Positions 10,147 through 21,044 of a stretch of 64,000 nucleotides of DNA are shown piece after piece. The stretch is from positions 14,834,001-14,898,000 of the forward strand of contig CM049407.1 in assembly GCA_026929865.2 (NCBI GenBank). The letters are read 5' to 3'. Each line of letters opens with the position of its first letter. The first letter of the stretch is position 1. The notes below the pieces were generated by a model that made no database searches, was not told the origin of the DNA, and was given only the letters and a program-made list of their open reading frames with translations. This DNA is from Hyperoplus lanceolatus. Lineage: Eukaryota > Chordata > Actinopteri > Uranoscopiformes > Ammodytidae. Position numbers and translations under genes: made by a program.

Positions 10147-11242
10147 CTCCCAATGAGCTTCCTGTTTTACATTTTTCTATATCTATAAGAGGATACAATG
10201 ATTACAAAGCAAAATGACAAACAAAAAAGGCTCAAAATGAAGGGTTGACAATCTTATCAAACCCAATCCAATCCAAACACAGAGCCATACCACTGCCATT
10301 ATGTATTGGTTTCTTTGAAAATGACTGAAATGAGTTATAAAAAGTAATATTAAAGGATGAGACAGCTAAAGTAAAACATTGTATAGTAAAAAAAATCCCA
10401 TACAATGACAAAAACCATCAAGGTTGCCATCAGCAGTGGCGACTTTAGGGGGGGCTAGAAATCTTACTTGTCCCCCCAGATCTAATATTCTAATGTATTT
10501 ATTTATTTAGTTATTATTTATTTTTTACCTGATAGGTAGCCTAGTTCAGAGATGATATGTTTTTTTCTATCTCACTTTTTTTTCTGATAGGTAGTTGGGC
10601 ACGTTCATCACACAAACACTGATCAATCAATGATGACAGCTAATCCACTGATATAGGACCAGTTTGTAATTTCCAACTACTACAGTAATGGTAGGACTGT
10701 GGACACTAGAACTGGTCTCTGGTCGGCAAAGGTCTTAAAAACAGCATAAGTGTTCTTGTGACATGCGTGCCACCCATGCAGGTGCATGGGCAGGGCACGT
10801 GCCCCACCAGAATTTTTAAATCTGAATTTAAAAAAAATGTGTATGTAAACTATTAGCCTCTGCCTCAGTATTTTCTAGAGACAGGGGAAAATCACCTGCT
10901 CACACTCTTTCAAAATGAATAAAGTGACTAGACATAATAGTCTACTGTTCAGTAATAAAACAAAGTGGACCTTCCCATTGTCACTCACATCACATAAGAA
11001 TTGTATGTTGTAAAAAAAAGTTACTGAAGATATTATTGATAAAGCATGATACCAGTTAATCATTTAAAAAACACAGTTGGCTCCTGTTGCTGTGGTGATA
11101 TCACGCTATAACTTATCTATGGCAGACTGTTGGACAGCCTAAAATGATCATATTCTGCAGTTGGAGTTTCTGCTTTAAACCATCTGGGTTATGTATCACT
11201 AGAGGAACATTTGAATCAGCATCCTTAGCAATGGTCAAGCAT
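10147..11242. other. Spacer with unclassified repeat-like segments
   Basis: No gene is recognised. A G-run followed by a C-run near 10450-10480 and a GGCAGGGCACGTGCCCC palindromic stretch near 10790-10805 hint at old DNA transposon ends. They cannot be assigned. Confidence 0.3.
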
Positions 11243-12002
11243 GTTCTATTTCATTCCTACTGACCGCCAAATGCGTTGCTTTAGCACTGGATACGCATGG
11301 TATAATTAATCGACCTGTTCCTTCTATCTTCTCGCGGTAGCGGACTAAATAGCAGGTCAACGACAAACACGTTTTGTTGTGTAAAGATTTGTATTAGCTC
11401 GTTGCTTGTAGCCTCGTAACCCAAGGGTTGGTGCGTCAATAGGTTCTACCACTACGTCCACCTGTGCCCTTGGCCATTAAGTGCCACTCTACCAGGAGTA
11501 TGACTACATCATGGGCGCCATGGAAGGGGGTTCCACCTCAGCACATTTGCTCCGCTGCTACATGGTCTTCATCATGTACGTTTGCACGGTTCTACAGTAA
11601 ACGTTGCTACTCCTCATCCTGTGGTGACGGCTGTTTTGGCGACAGCTTCGAGCCCTTAATTGATCAGTACTCTTCGTGGTCTTTCTGGTATAAGTCATCC
11701 GGTCAGTAGGAATGAAATGGAACGATAATTACGTGTGTAACTATGGTTATATGAATTCCAGATGACCGCCAGAGTTCTCTGTCACTCAGACTTCTCAGAT
11801 TCCGCAAGAAGATCCAGTTGGAACAGATCCTCTGATGACTTCCGGAATATATAGATATTCCTGGGGCAACAAGGTGTCATGGGTGACTTTTTTGGTATGA
11901 TTACTCGACCTGCGCATGTGCAAGATGAAACATCCAGTGCTAAAGCACTGCCTCTGGCGGTCATCCGGAATTCATAGAACCGTAGTTACATACATAACTA
12001 TA
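11243..12002 (+). mobile_element. DIRS-like tyrosine-recombinase retroelement relic (fossil)
   Basis: This broken remnant is about 760 bp long. The part at 11464-11600 reads like the C-terminal catalytic region of a DIRS-type tyrosine recombinase (CHSTRSMTTSWAPWKGVP, then ICSAATWSSSCTFARFY): the HSTR motif, and an ICSAATWSS...F.RFY stretch holding the catalytic Tyr. It is bounded by inverted repeats typical of DIRS: TTTCATTCCTACTGACCG near 11248 against its complement near 11702, and GAATTCCAGATGACCGCCAG near 11755 against its complement near 11955. No gag or reverse transcriptase remains, so it is an internally deleted copy. Confidence 0.75.
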
Positions 12003-12823
12003 GTTTTAGCTGGATGTTAAATGATTTAGACTCAAATAACACTGTCTTTTATTACAAATTATGTTTTTGATTCCTATGTCAAGAATCTCAAAGCTCAACT
12101 GAGCTTCAGAAGAAGCAATTATTTTCTTTGCGTAAATTCCGGTTAGCTTTTTCAGCTTTTTACCCCAAGTACACAAAGTGTCAATCTGATGTCCTGTTAA
12201 AATCATGGCAATCCGAAATGGAGTGTTCCCGCGCAAAGTGACTAAGTCCAAGTGACTCAAAAGCTTTCACATGGATGAGATTAAGAAAGAGCCCAAAATT
12301 GACCGGTGTTTTAGCGGTGTTCTACATCATGAGGATATCGTGCTGGATTATCCAGGTAAAATAGGACCTAAAAATGAAGACAAAACACTTTGATTCATGT
12401 GTTGCTTTTTACACAATTATTACTGAATGTCCATGAACTCAGAAGTAACACACTTTTTTGCTGCTCCCTAATAAATTGGTAATTGTGATTGTTTGCTTCT
12501 TAGTTGTCAAACAAAGGGAGTGCATGACTGAACTGCTCTTCTTTACTCCCTTGTTGAAAACTGAAAAAACTCTGCCTAATGAGGCTGTTAATGAGGTGTT
12601 TGTCAACACTGCTCACTCAGGAGGTTGATGTTATGTAAGTTGAAAGACAGCACACACTGCTTAATGAAGTCAGAAACTTTCCATGACTCAAGATTATTTT
12701 AATAGGAACAACAAGTAAAGAATAAATGTGTGATTTCTAGATTTAATATCATTATTTACTTATAGTTTATGAAATTTAGTTTCATATTTTTCTGTGACGT
12801 AACATTTCATGCTGCTTAAGTGC
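12003..12823. other. Spacer without recognised content
   Basis: A minus-strand frame at 12006-12260 has no family features. The rest is AT-rich with nothing recognised. Confidence 0.3.
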
Positions 12824-13700
12824 AGGGGGGTATTTCAGGAAGCAGGGTTTACAAACTCTGAGTTTAATCCTGCGCTCTGAGTTGGCCAACTCTGAGATAA
12901 GCAACTTTGGGTTAATGGTTTCAGAACAGTGTATCAGCGTTGGGTCAATCAACTCTGAGCATGTTCACTCTTGGTTGAGCGTGTGCGTAAAAGCCATCGT
13001 CAACGGATCGCTGATAACATGATTCACCATGGAAACAGGAGAAACAAATGCTTGATCCTCCCACTTATCCGCTTCTCAAAAAGAAAAAAAAAATTCTTTG
13101 CTCCTCCCACTAGAGTTAGAAATATTAACGAATGAGCTTATGGTGTGGAGAAAAATTAACAGGTATATTATCTCAGAACTCTGAACTAATCACCTCGGCA
13201 ATATAGAAAAAAAAACGGGGCAAACATTTTTTGCCAGGAGAATCATTACGCTTCCGTATGAGAAGCAATAGTCTATTTTAAAAAGTTACGCATATCAGCA
13301 GCAGCAAAAGTATTAAGCTGGCGCGGCACAGCATTGCTGACAGTGGTTTATATTCGCTGTATAATATGTAGGCAAGCTATAATACTGTGCAGTAAACAGA
13401 CTGTCGCTTCTTTTAAATGAGGAGTGAAAGACATTCGTTAGGTGATAGTTTCCATTGTAGAGCCTGATTGATTTATTACTAGATCCATTTTCCTCAAGTG
13501 ATCACAGTTTAAATTATTATATTATTTCTATATTCATATTAGGCTATTTAACGAGGCTCGTCTGTGACTTTGGGATCACACAAGTGAACAGTAACGATCG
13601 CATGCAGCCACAGAATAACATTTCAACCTGACAGAAATCTGTTCAGTGGCGCAGATGTTAAAAAACTCCTGTGAATGAAAAAAGGAATGCTATACAATAC

Positions 13701-14766
13701 CAGAGCCGGCCCTAAGCAGAATTTGATTTGGGGGCCCTCTCCAATGTTAGTACTGCTGAAATGATTTGACTATTCGTAAATGTCATTTGACACACCCAGT
13801 GTTTTCTGCTAGTGCCTCTAATGCCAAGCTGGGTGAAAATAGTAGCCAGCCGAGATCCTGACCCTTCTAGGGAGGTCTGGGGGTATGCCCCCACGGGAGA
13901 TTTTTTAACATTTTTAAAGTGAAATGCATGAATCTGGTAGCCTGGAAATCCAGACCCAGATATCTTGAACGATAGAGGGTCTGGCCACGATCAATAGTAA
14001 TTTCCAACTCAAGGGGCGGCTCCTACTCGTGCATTTCAAATGCCACTGCACGCAGTTGGATAGCATTACAACCAATCAGAGCGATGCACAAGGCGACGTA
14101 AGCCCCTTTCGTTTAGCGAACAGCTGTTAAACTGTTAAATTAAACGTTTGCCGTTGTCGGTCGGCAAAATAGAACATTCCACTTACTTGCTAATGAAATA
14201 TTTGAGTGCCGTCTTCCAAATCGTTAAGGGTCGAGGCCAAAGCAGTCTCAAACTCATCTTTGATGCTTACTATCACGGCTTCGACGTCGCATGCACGTCA
14301 CTGTCGTCACCCGGTTACGTCCGCCCCAGAGTACCATATAAAGGGCTCTGGTGCACCCATATTAGATAGAACCAATTGAAACCACCCGCCAGATCTCTGG
14401 CTTTCTTGATAAATCTTCAACGGAGCGTGTCCAGACCAACACGCGCAGCAAATTTAATTTGCCAGCGCCTAGTGGCAGGTATGGGAATGCCAGGCTATGA
14501 ATCTGGTGCATTTTGAGAGGAAAATTAAGAGGCTAAACTGAGGAATTTTGTGTGAACAAATAATTTGGAGACACTGGGTCGGATCAATTAGAAGCTATTA
14601 AAGAAAGACACATGGATTTTCCATAAAAATATTAATTTAAAATAAAATATATATATATAAATATATATAAAAGGGCCCCAAGCACCTAAGGGGTTGCTTA
14701 AGCCCCTGGCGGTCGGGGGGGCCCTAAGCAACCCCTTAGTTTCGCTTATGCCTCGGGCCGGCTCTG
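13701..14766. mobile_element. hAT element nested in the TIR element
   Basis: The ends are CAGAGCCGGCCCTAAGCA and GGGCCGGCTCTG, inverted. A perfect 8-bp duplication TACAATAC lies at 13693-13700 and 14767-14774. No transposase frame is seen. A TA-rich run lies at 14646-14671. A MITE sits inside at 13938-14497. Confidence 0.92.
13938..14497. mobile_element. MITE nested in the hAT element
   Basis: The ends are TAGCCTGG and CCAGGCTA, a perfect 8-bp inverted pair. TGAATCTGG is duplicated at 13929-13937 and 14498-14506 (9 bp). It is 560 bp and non-coding. It is the innermost of three nested elements here and shares end style with 7484-7709. Confidence 0.85.
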
Positions 14767-16261
14767 TACAATACAAATAGGTTTATTAATCTGAATGTAG
14801 AGTATGTTCACGATGTGTAAGGTGGCCGCCTACATGAACAATCACAAGGGCTGACAACTATGCTACTGATCAGATAAATGATCGATCAAACGTAAAATCA
14901 TCAGGAAATGATAAAAACATCCCGATGGAGATTTCTATGGAGTGATTTTGCGTTGTGACAGTGGCTCTTTCTTCAGTCGGAGCTGCAGCGTAAAGTGAAA
15001 ACAAACTCAGAGTAGGTCTAACCATCTATCTGACAGGTTAGACCCACGGTGTATGTTGCCGCAGCAACTGACTCTGAGGTGCGCTGAACCTGCTACCTGA
15101 AACGGAAAACCCTGCGTTTCCACTAACTTAGAGCGAACAAACTCTGAGTTTCCTTAAAACCCGTGTCTGCGTTGCTCACTTGACCTCAGGTGCAATTTAG
15201 ATAATAAAAAACTCTCTGTGCTGGTATTGCTGGATCTTACTGCTGCATTCGACACAGTAGACCACTCAATTCTTTTAGACAGACTTTACAAGCAGATTGG
15301 TGTCTCTGGTACTGTTTTTAACTAGTTTAGATCCTATCTTAATGACAGAAAATGTTATGTTACCTTGGAGGAATGCTCATCAAATAAGTACACAATAAGT
15401 ACACAATGGACTGTGGCGTTCCTCAACTCTTTTTAATATCTACATGTTGCCACTTGGAGATGTCATCAGGAGGCATGGCATACATTTCCATAGTTATGCT
15501 GATGATACTCAACTGTACATTGCCGTGTCCCCTGATGACCCAGAGCCAATCAATGCTCTTTTTAATTGTATTTTAGATATCAAATCATGGATGGCAGAGA
15601 ACTTTCTACAGCTCAACCAGGACAAAACTGGTAAACGCTAAACTTCAAACCCTGGCACTTAAAGGTCACATATTATGCTAAATGCACTTTTTAAATGTGT
15701 TCTAACATATCCATGGGTCCACGGTGTGCCAAGAGACTGCCAAAATATTTTTTAAAATAACAATCTCTCCTTTTCTCACTCTCCCCCTTTCTGAAACCCC
15801 CACCCCTCCCCCCCAATATACTCCAGTCAGAATTCTTGCCGTCTATAACATCATAGACGGCACAGCCACATCCCCATATTTTCTTTATGTCCATGCTTCC
15901 CCCCCACATTAGTAACCAGAAACTTCCACCGTGCAGTGTTCTGATAACTCCCCTCCCCCCCATTCTTATTGGTCCACGGCCCCGAAATCCTCTGGAAAAT
16001 GTTCTGAGCGACAGCCATGTTGTTTTCCCCGCTAAGCGACAAGATGCCCATAGTACAGCAAACCATGCAGAGTGTTGCATAAACCAACACAGAAGCATTC
16101 TGCTCATAAACCGCTAATTTATCTTAATCACAGCAGTCTTAATAATGCCGCGTTTATAACGAGACAAAGCTTAGGGAACTACTTGTGTAGTAATTCCATC
16201 TGTGAAACTAAAAGGAATCTCCTCAATGGTTGTTTGCCTGTTATTTACCTAGTGTAGCATG

Positions 16262-17980
16262 TAGCTTCGGGAGTAACACCCAAAGTTTGCTTCTATTACA
16301 CTAACTTAGCTTTCCCATTGCTGTTTAATAATGCCTCGTTTTTAACACCGCAAAGGGTGGGAAGTTATTCCTGTAGAAATCAAATGTGAGGCTACTGTTT
16401 TCACTGGTTTTAAATCGTCCGAGTGTTACTTTTAGCCGTTAGCGCACATGTAGCTTCGGATGTAGCACCCAACATTTGCTCCTATTACACTAACTTAGCT
16501 TTCCCATTGGAGTTTAATAATGCCTCGTTTTTAACACCGCAAAGGGTGGGAAGTTATTCCTGTAGAAATCAAATGTGAGGCTACTGTTTTCACTGGTTTT
16601 AAATCGTCTTAGTGTTACTTTTAGCCGTTAGCGCACATGTAGCTTCGGATGTAGCACCCAACGTTTGCTTCTATTACACTTAGGGCTGCAACTAACGATT
16701 ATTTCAATAATCGATTAATCGGTCGATTATTTTTTCGATTAATCGATGAATCGGATAAAAAAAAAGAAACATTTGTAAATGCCGCATCTTTATTCAAAAA
16801 CTGAACATTTCTTCAAATTCACAGTGCAGACTGAAGTGTCAAAACACTAGGTTATTGCTCCAACGTCCCGGAACTATTAAAAGTAATATTAAATGATAAA
16901 AAATTAAAAATAAACTTAACTGGGATAACACAAAAAAAACATACAATGTATGATATACATTTATACAGTATAAGGGATGTCCATGGTAAACCAGTCAACC
17001 GATAATATTCATAACCGGTAAATACTAACGGTTAAAACAATTAAATCATCTTAATTTCTCTCAGATGACAGGAGATCGTTAATTTGTATTGATATTGATA
17101 CCATTTTCAAGACTACTTAACGATCAAAGTCTTTATTGATATCACATAATTTTCTATTATTGTGTTGAAATAGAACTTGTATTATTGCTTTAATTGCTGA
17201 TAAGATCATAGCTCAAGATAGGACATTAAACAGGTCATAATTCCATCTTTACTATCTATTTTATATTGCTGGGAAAACAAGTTTCGCCAAAATCTCAAAT
17301 TTCCTTTTTTTTTGTGTTGCATTTGAACACATCAATCATATTACTGAGCCGGCCTGAACACATCACAGTTGACATGTTTGCTACTTTTTTTAAGCTAACT
17401 AGCTCTATATCCTTCCGATTTTAACATGGATTTAAAATCTGGATCACTATTTTTAACTGACGGGACTTTCTACACCGTTCGGTTGTGTGATTACTGCCGC
17501 TGCTTTGAATGACTGTTGATGCGCCGATGCCGATTCTCCGAGCACGTCTGCACACCGTCTGCAGCAGCAGCAGCTGACAGAGTTTTTTTGGACTAGACGG
17601 ATACTGAGTTGAAGGAGTTTTTTTAAACCCAAAGAAAGCAAAGGTACAACACTTTTCTATAGGCCTGCAATCCAGTGTTAGATATGACCAAAATACAAGC
17701 TGTGGCCGCTCACACTATAGGCTCGTTGTGGGCGTGCATGAACCTGTCGGCTGCTGGATGTAAACAGTGCCGCGCCTGCAAGTAACTTATTAATCGCGCG
17801 ACTCAACGAATCGATGACCAAATTCGTTGCCAACGCTTTTATTAATCGATTTTAATCGATTACACTAACTTAGCTTTCCCATTGGAGTTTAATAATGCCT
17901 CGTTTTTAACACCACAAAGGGTGGGAAGTTATTCCTGTACAAATCAAACTTTGAAGCTACTGTTTTCACTGGTTTTAATC
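16262..17980. repeat. 189-bp tandem repeats, third copy split by an insertion
   Basis: Copies start with TAGCTTCGG at 16262, 16451 and 16640, a period of exactly 189. The third is interrupted at 16681 and resumes at 17859. A more diverged copy seems to precede them (about 16073-16261, with TAATAATGCCGCGTTTATAA against TAATAATGCCTCGTTTTTAA). Internal expansion of this kind is common in long non-autonomous transposons. Confidence 0.85.
16681..17858. mobile_element. hAT-like element nested in the tandem repeats
   Basis: It begins TAGGGCTGCAACTAACGAT and is rich in ATCGATTAATCG words at both ends. ATTACACT flanks it (16673-16680 and 17859-17866), an 8-bp duplication. The right end lacks the expected GCAGCCCTA complement, so it may be truncated. 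Part of the right-hand duplication could then belong to the element. No transposase frame is seen. Confidence 0.75.
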
Positions 17981-19459
17981 ATGTCAGGTCATGTCAAACT
18001 GTTATGTCAAAGTATGGCTTCGCTCCGGGTAAACACTGTGTTCGCAGTCTCGCAGTGTCTCTCTAGTATCACGGGAGTACGGCAGAGAAGGTGGGAGGGC
18101 CCGGCAGAGAGGTGGGAGGGGCCAGCCAGATCGCAGGCTGCAGACACCAATATAGGTCATCCGGAGACTAGAGGAGCATCAGGGTATAGAGGCTTGCTAC
18201 AATAAATGATCTGAACGGGTTTTTCAGCAAACATTTTAAAAAAAAGTATTAGGGACTACTTAGACCATATAAAATTGACAGCAAAGTGCATAATATGTGA
18301 GCTTTAAACCCAGTCAACAAGTTAAAAACCTGGGTGTTATTTTTGATTCGGATCTTAGCTTTGCCCTACACATAAGAAACATCACAAAAACAGCTTTTTA
18401 TCATCTTAAGAACATTGCCAGAGTGCGCCCATTTCTCTCTCAAGCCAACACAGAGACATTAATGCATTCTTTTATTACCTGCAGAATTGACTATTGCAAT
18501 GCCCTACTTTCTGGTCTTCCCAAGAAAAGTATTGCTAAACTACAATTACTCCAAAACTCAGCTGCACGGTTGCTGACAAGGACCAGAAAGAGGGCACACA
18601 TTACTCCCATTTTAAAGTGTCTGCATTGGCTACCTGTGTCCTTCAGAATTGATTTTAAGATCCTTTTATTGGTTTATAAAGCTCTTAATGGTCTTAGTCC
18701 TAGTTATTTATCAGATTTGCTTTTATCATATGAACCCTCTCGAACCCTCAGGTGTTCTGGCAGTGGTCTTTTAATTGTTCCAAAAGTTCACACAAAAACT
18801 CACGGTGAGGCATCCTTCTCTTACTACGCCCCAGGTCTGTGGAACACCCTGCCTGATAACCTGAGGGCCGCAGAGAGTGTTGATATTTTTAAGGGCAAAC
18901 TAAAAACTTACCTTTTTAGTCCGGCTTTTTAATTAAGCAACTTTTTATTCAGTTATTTCATTATTTATTTCATTATTTTATATCGACTTTTATAGCCTAT
19001 TTTATTTATATATGAAGCCTGCTTTTATTTACTTTTTATAACTACTTTTATTAGTTATTTTATTTATTGATTATTATTATTACTATTTTTAATTCTAATT
19101 TTATTCATTTCTGTCCTATGTATTCTTATTTATTTGTTATCTATTATTTCTATTTTTAATGTTTTTATTAATCGTTATAAAGAGCTCTTATTTATTTTAT
19201 CTCTTTATTTTGTATTGTTTTAGTTTTACAGTTTCTTGTGTTTTCTCTCTGATGATAGCGTTTTCTCAGTGCATTTTCCTTCCTGTTTTTAATGAATTTC
19301 TTATTTTGGGGTATGGATGGGTGGGAGGGGGAATGTTTTTGCATGTATGCATATCTCTGGTTGAGGGGTGGGGTGGGGGTTGTATTAAGCACTTTGTGTT
19401 ACATTTGATTGTATGAAAAGTGCTATATAAATAAAGTTTGATTGATTGATAGATTGATT

Positions 19460-19796
19460 TTGTTTTGGTTTGTCATCAAAGCATCTAAATTGAAGAAGCT
19501 GTTTAAAAAAATATTTATTAAATTATATCCCAACTTTTTCTATTACTTTTATGACTGACTATTATGGGGATAATTAATAAGAGTATATTGAAGCTACATT
19601 TCCACATAAAAAAGAGGCTGTTAGCCTATTAGTCGTTTAAAGAATAAAGATGCTGCTGGAAGAAAAGTTTTATATTAGTATAACTTGTTTGTGTAACTAA
19701 TCTGAATCAAGAGTAAAGCTCTGCATTATACTTTCAGCAAAGTGCACATCACTACATGTGAATGATAAGAATTGGCTATGATGAAGAAAGCAACCT
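19460..19796. other. AT-rich spacer
   Basis: Nothing recognised between the L2 tail and the next TIR element. Confidence 0.3.
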
Positions 19797-19912
19797 GGGG
19801 CCTATTGCATAAAACTAGGATAAGGGATTACCTAGGATATTTCGGTTATCCTGGCTTGCGTTAGCCATGATCCGGTTGCATAAAAGCGGAGGGACATAAA
19901 TTACCCTGGAGA

Positions 19913-19964
19913 TTTATCCTTTACGTTTAGCCTGGTCGGGACCAGGCTAAACGTAAAGGATAAA
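19913..19964. repeat. Perfect 25-bp palindrome with 2-base spacer
   Basis: The arms 19913-19937 and 19940-19964 are perfectly complementary, with core CCTTTACGTTTAGCCTGGTC. It sits about 115 bp inside the left end of the TIR element. Confidence 0.95.
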
Positions 19965-20524
19965 CTTATTCTGTTGCCTGATTGGTTCAGTCAGCTGTCA
20001 CTCCGATCTAAAATCAAGGTGTTTAACAGTTATTCCATGATCTTCTGTTTATTGCTTTATTTTCATTAGCCTGTTTTAAGGTACCACATAAAAGACTGCA
20101 TTGTCATTTAGTTAAATAGTCCTTTTTTATTTATTTAACCTGAACCATTTATAATTAACTTAATTATAATTAGATTAAGATGCAATGATATAAATTATAA
20201 TAATTGATGTTCAATATTGCAGGCTATATTTATACAATTGATTATCGATGGCAGATGACATTGCAAGTCTGGGTCAAATAAATTCACTTTGTACTTATCA
20301 CTATATCGAGGTGCATCTAAAACAAAATTCAATATCAATGAAAAATTCCTTTTTTCTGTAATTGAATTCAGAAAGTGAAACTTAAATATATTATTGAAAT
20401 TCATTACACATGGAGTGAAATTAATCTAGAATAAACATACTTTTCAGAAGGTCGACATTTCTGTATTATAAATCCTTTTTCTGATTGGTTGTGTTAGAAA
20501 AAATAAACTCTAATTTGTGATATT

Positions 20525-20539
20525 ATGCCCCCCCCCCAT
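20525..20539. repeat. Poly-C tract
   Basis: A short C-run inside the TIR element. Confidence 0.8.
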
Positions 20540-21044
20540 TAATATGCATTTACCAATATATAATCAATTTAAACAAGTTGTTTATTCTTTACATTTGACT
20601 TTAATAAATGTTCTCACTCAACACTTCTTGGTGCTGGGGAAACAAAGAGGTGAAACAGCTATAAAACTTAACCTGATTCTCCCATTTACTAAGCAACATT
20701 CCTGAGGCCCGCTGGTCAAGCAAGTTGTAAACACTCTTATCAGGCTGGGAAGCTTAGCCCGGTCAGTAAAAAGTTCAGCAGAGGACGTCCAGAGATGTGG
20801 AAGAGGATGATCCCAGAAACCAGATGACAGCAATAAAAACCAATCATTGTCCTTTGTTTAGGGAGGCTAAAAAGCCTGGTTGTAGAGAAGGGTTTCACTT
20901 TTTTAACTTTTCCTGTCCCGAGAGGCTGCATAACCTGTTCTGTGATATCAGTTCATTAAACCTCCTCTGAGAACTTGGAAACTTTTCTCCATTTCATTCT
21001 TTATTTTTGCCTTCCATATTTCCAAAAAACGAACACGTATTTTA

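Larger units (their letters stand above)
12824..15165. mobile_element. TIR DNA element (AACTCTGAGTT-rich ends)
   Basis: The left end is a G-run then TATTTCAGGAAGCAGGGTTT, followed by repeated ACTCTGAG words. The right part (14990-15165) carries the same words inverted, including AACTCTGAGTTTCC and CTACCTGAAACGGAAAACCC. The right terminus is incomplete where the L2 LINE begins. No transposase is seen. The ends resemble fish Harbinger-type repeats, but the superfamily is an inference. A hAT element sits inside at 13701-14766. Confidence 0.5.
15663..18303. mobile_element. TTAA-target DNA transposon (Kolobok-like), non-autonomous
   Basis: The ends are AAGGTCACATATTATGC and GCATAATATGTGAGCT, imperfect inverted repeats. 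TTAA is duplicated at 15659-15662 and 18304-18307, inside the L2 codons for LALKPS. The interior holds 189-bp tandem repeats and a hAT-like insertion. No transposase frame is seen. The TTAA target points to Kolobok or piggyBac, and the ends favour Kolobok. Confidence 0.85.
15178..19459 (+). mobile_element. L2-clade LINE, 5'-truncated, split by a TTAA element
   Basis: The reverse transcriptase (RT) part is at 15184-15658: SVLVLLDLTAAFDTVDHSIL, then [13 protein letters not shown] with the catalytic YADD, then SWMAENFLQLNQDKT. The ORF2 C-terminal part is at 18304-18932: [60 protein letters not shown]. The two parts meet at a TTAA where the other element (15663-18303) inserted. The RT part has an in-frame stop (about 15322) where a Trp is usual, and it lacks most of the usual VPQGSVLGP region (about 15415-15430). 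The AT-rich 3' end finishes in TTGATTGATTGAT, the tail style of L2. The 5' end, including the endonuclease, is missing. Inactive. Confidence 0.88.

Noticed and set aside
12006-12260. Minus-strand frame of 84 residues
   Set aside because: No family features or splice context. Likely chance in AT-rich DNA.
16262-17980. CRISPR-like array
   Set aside because: The 189-bp units are whole tandem repeats without unique spacers, inside a eukaryotic transposon.
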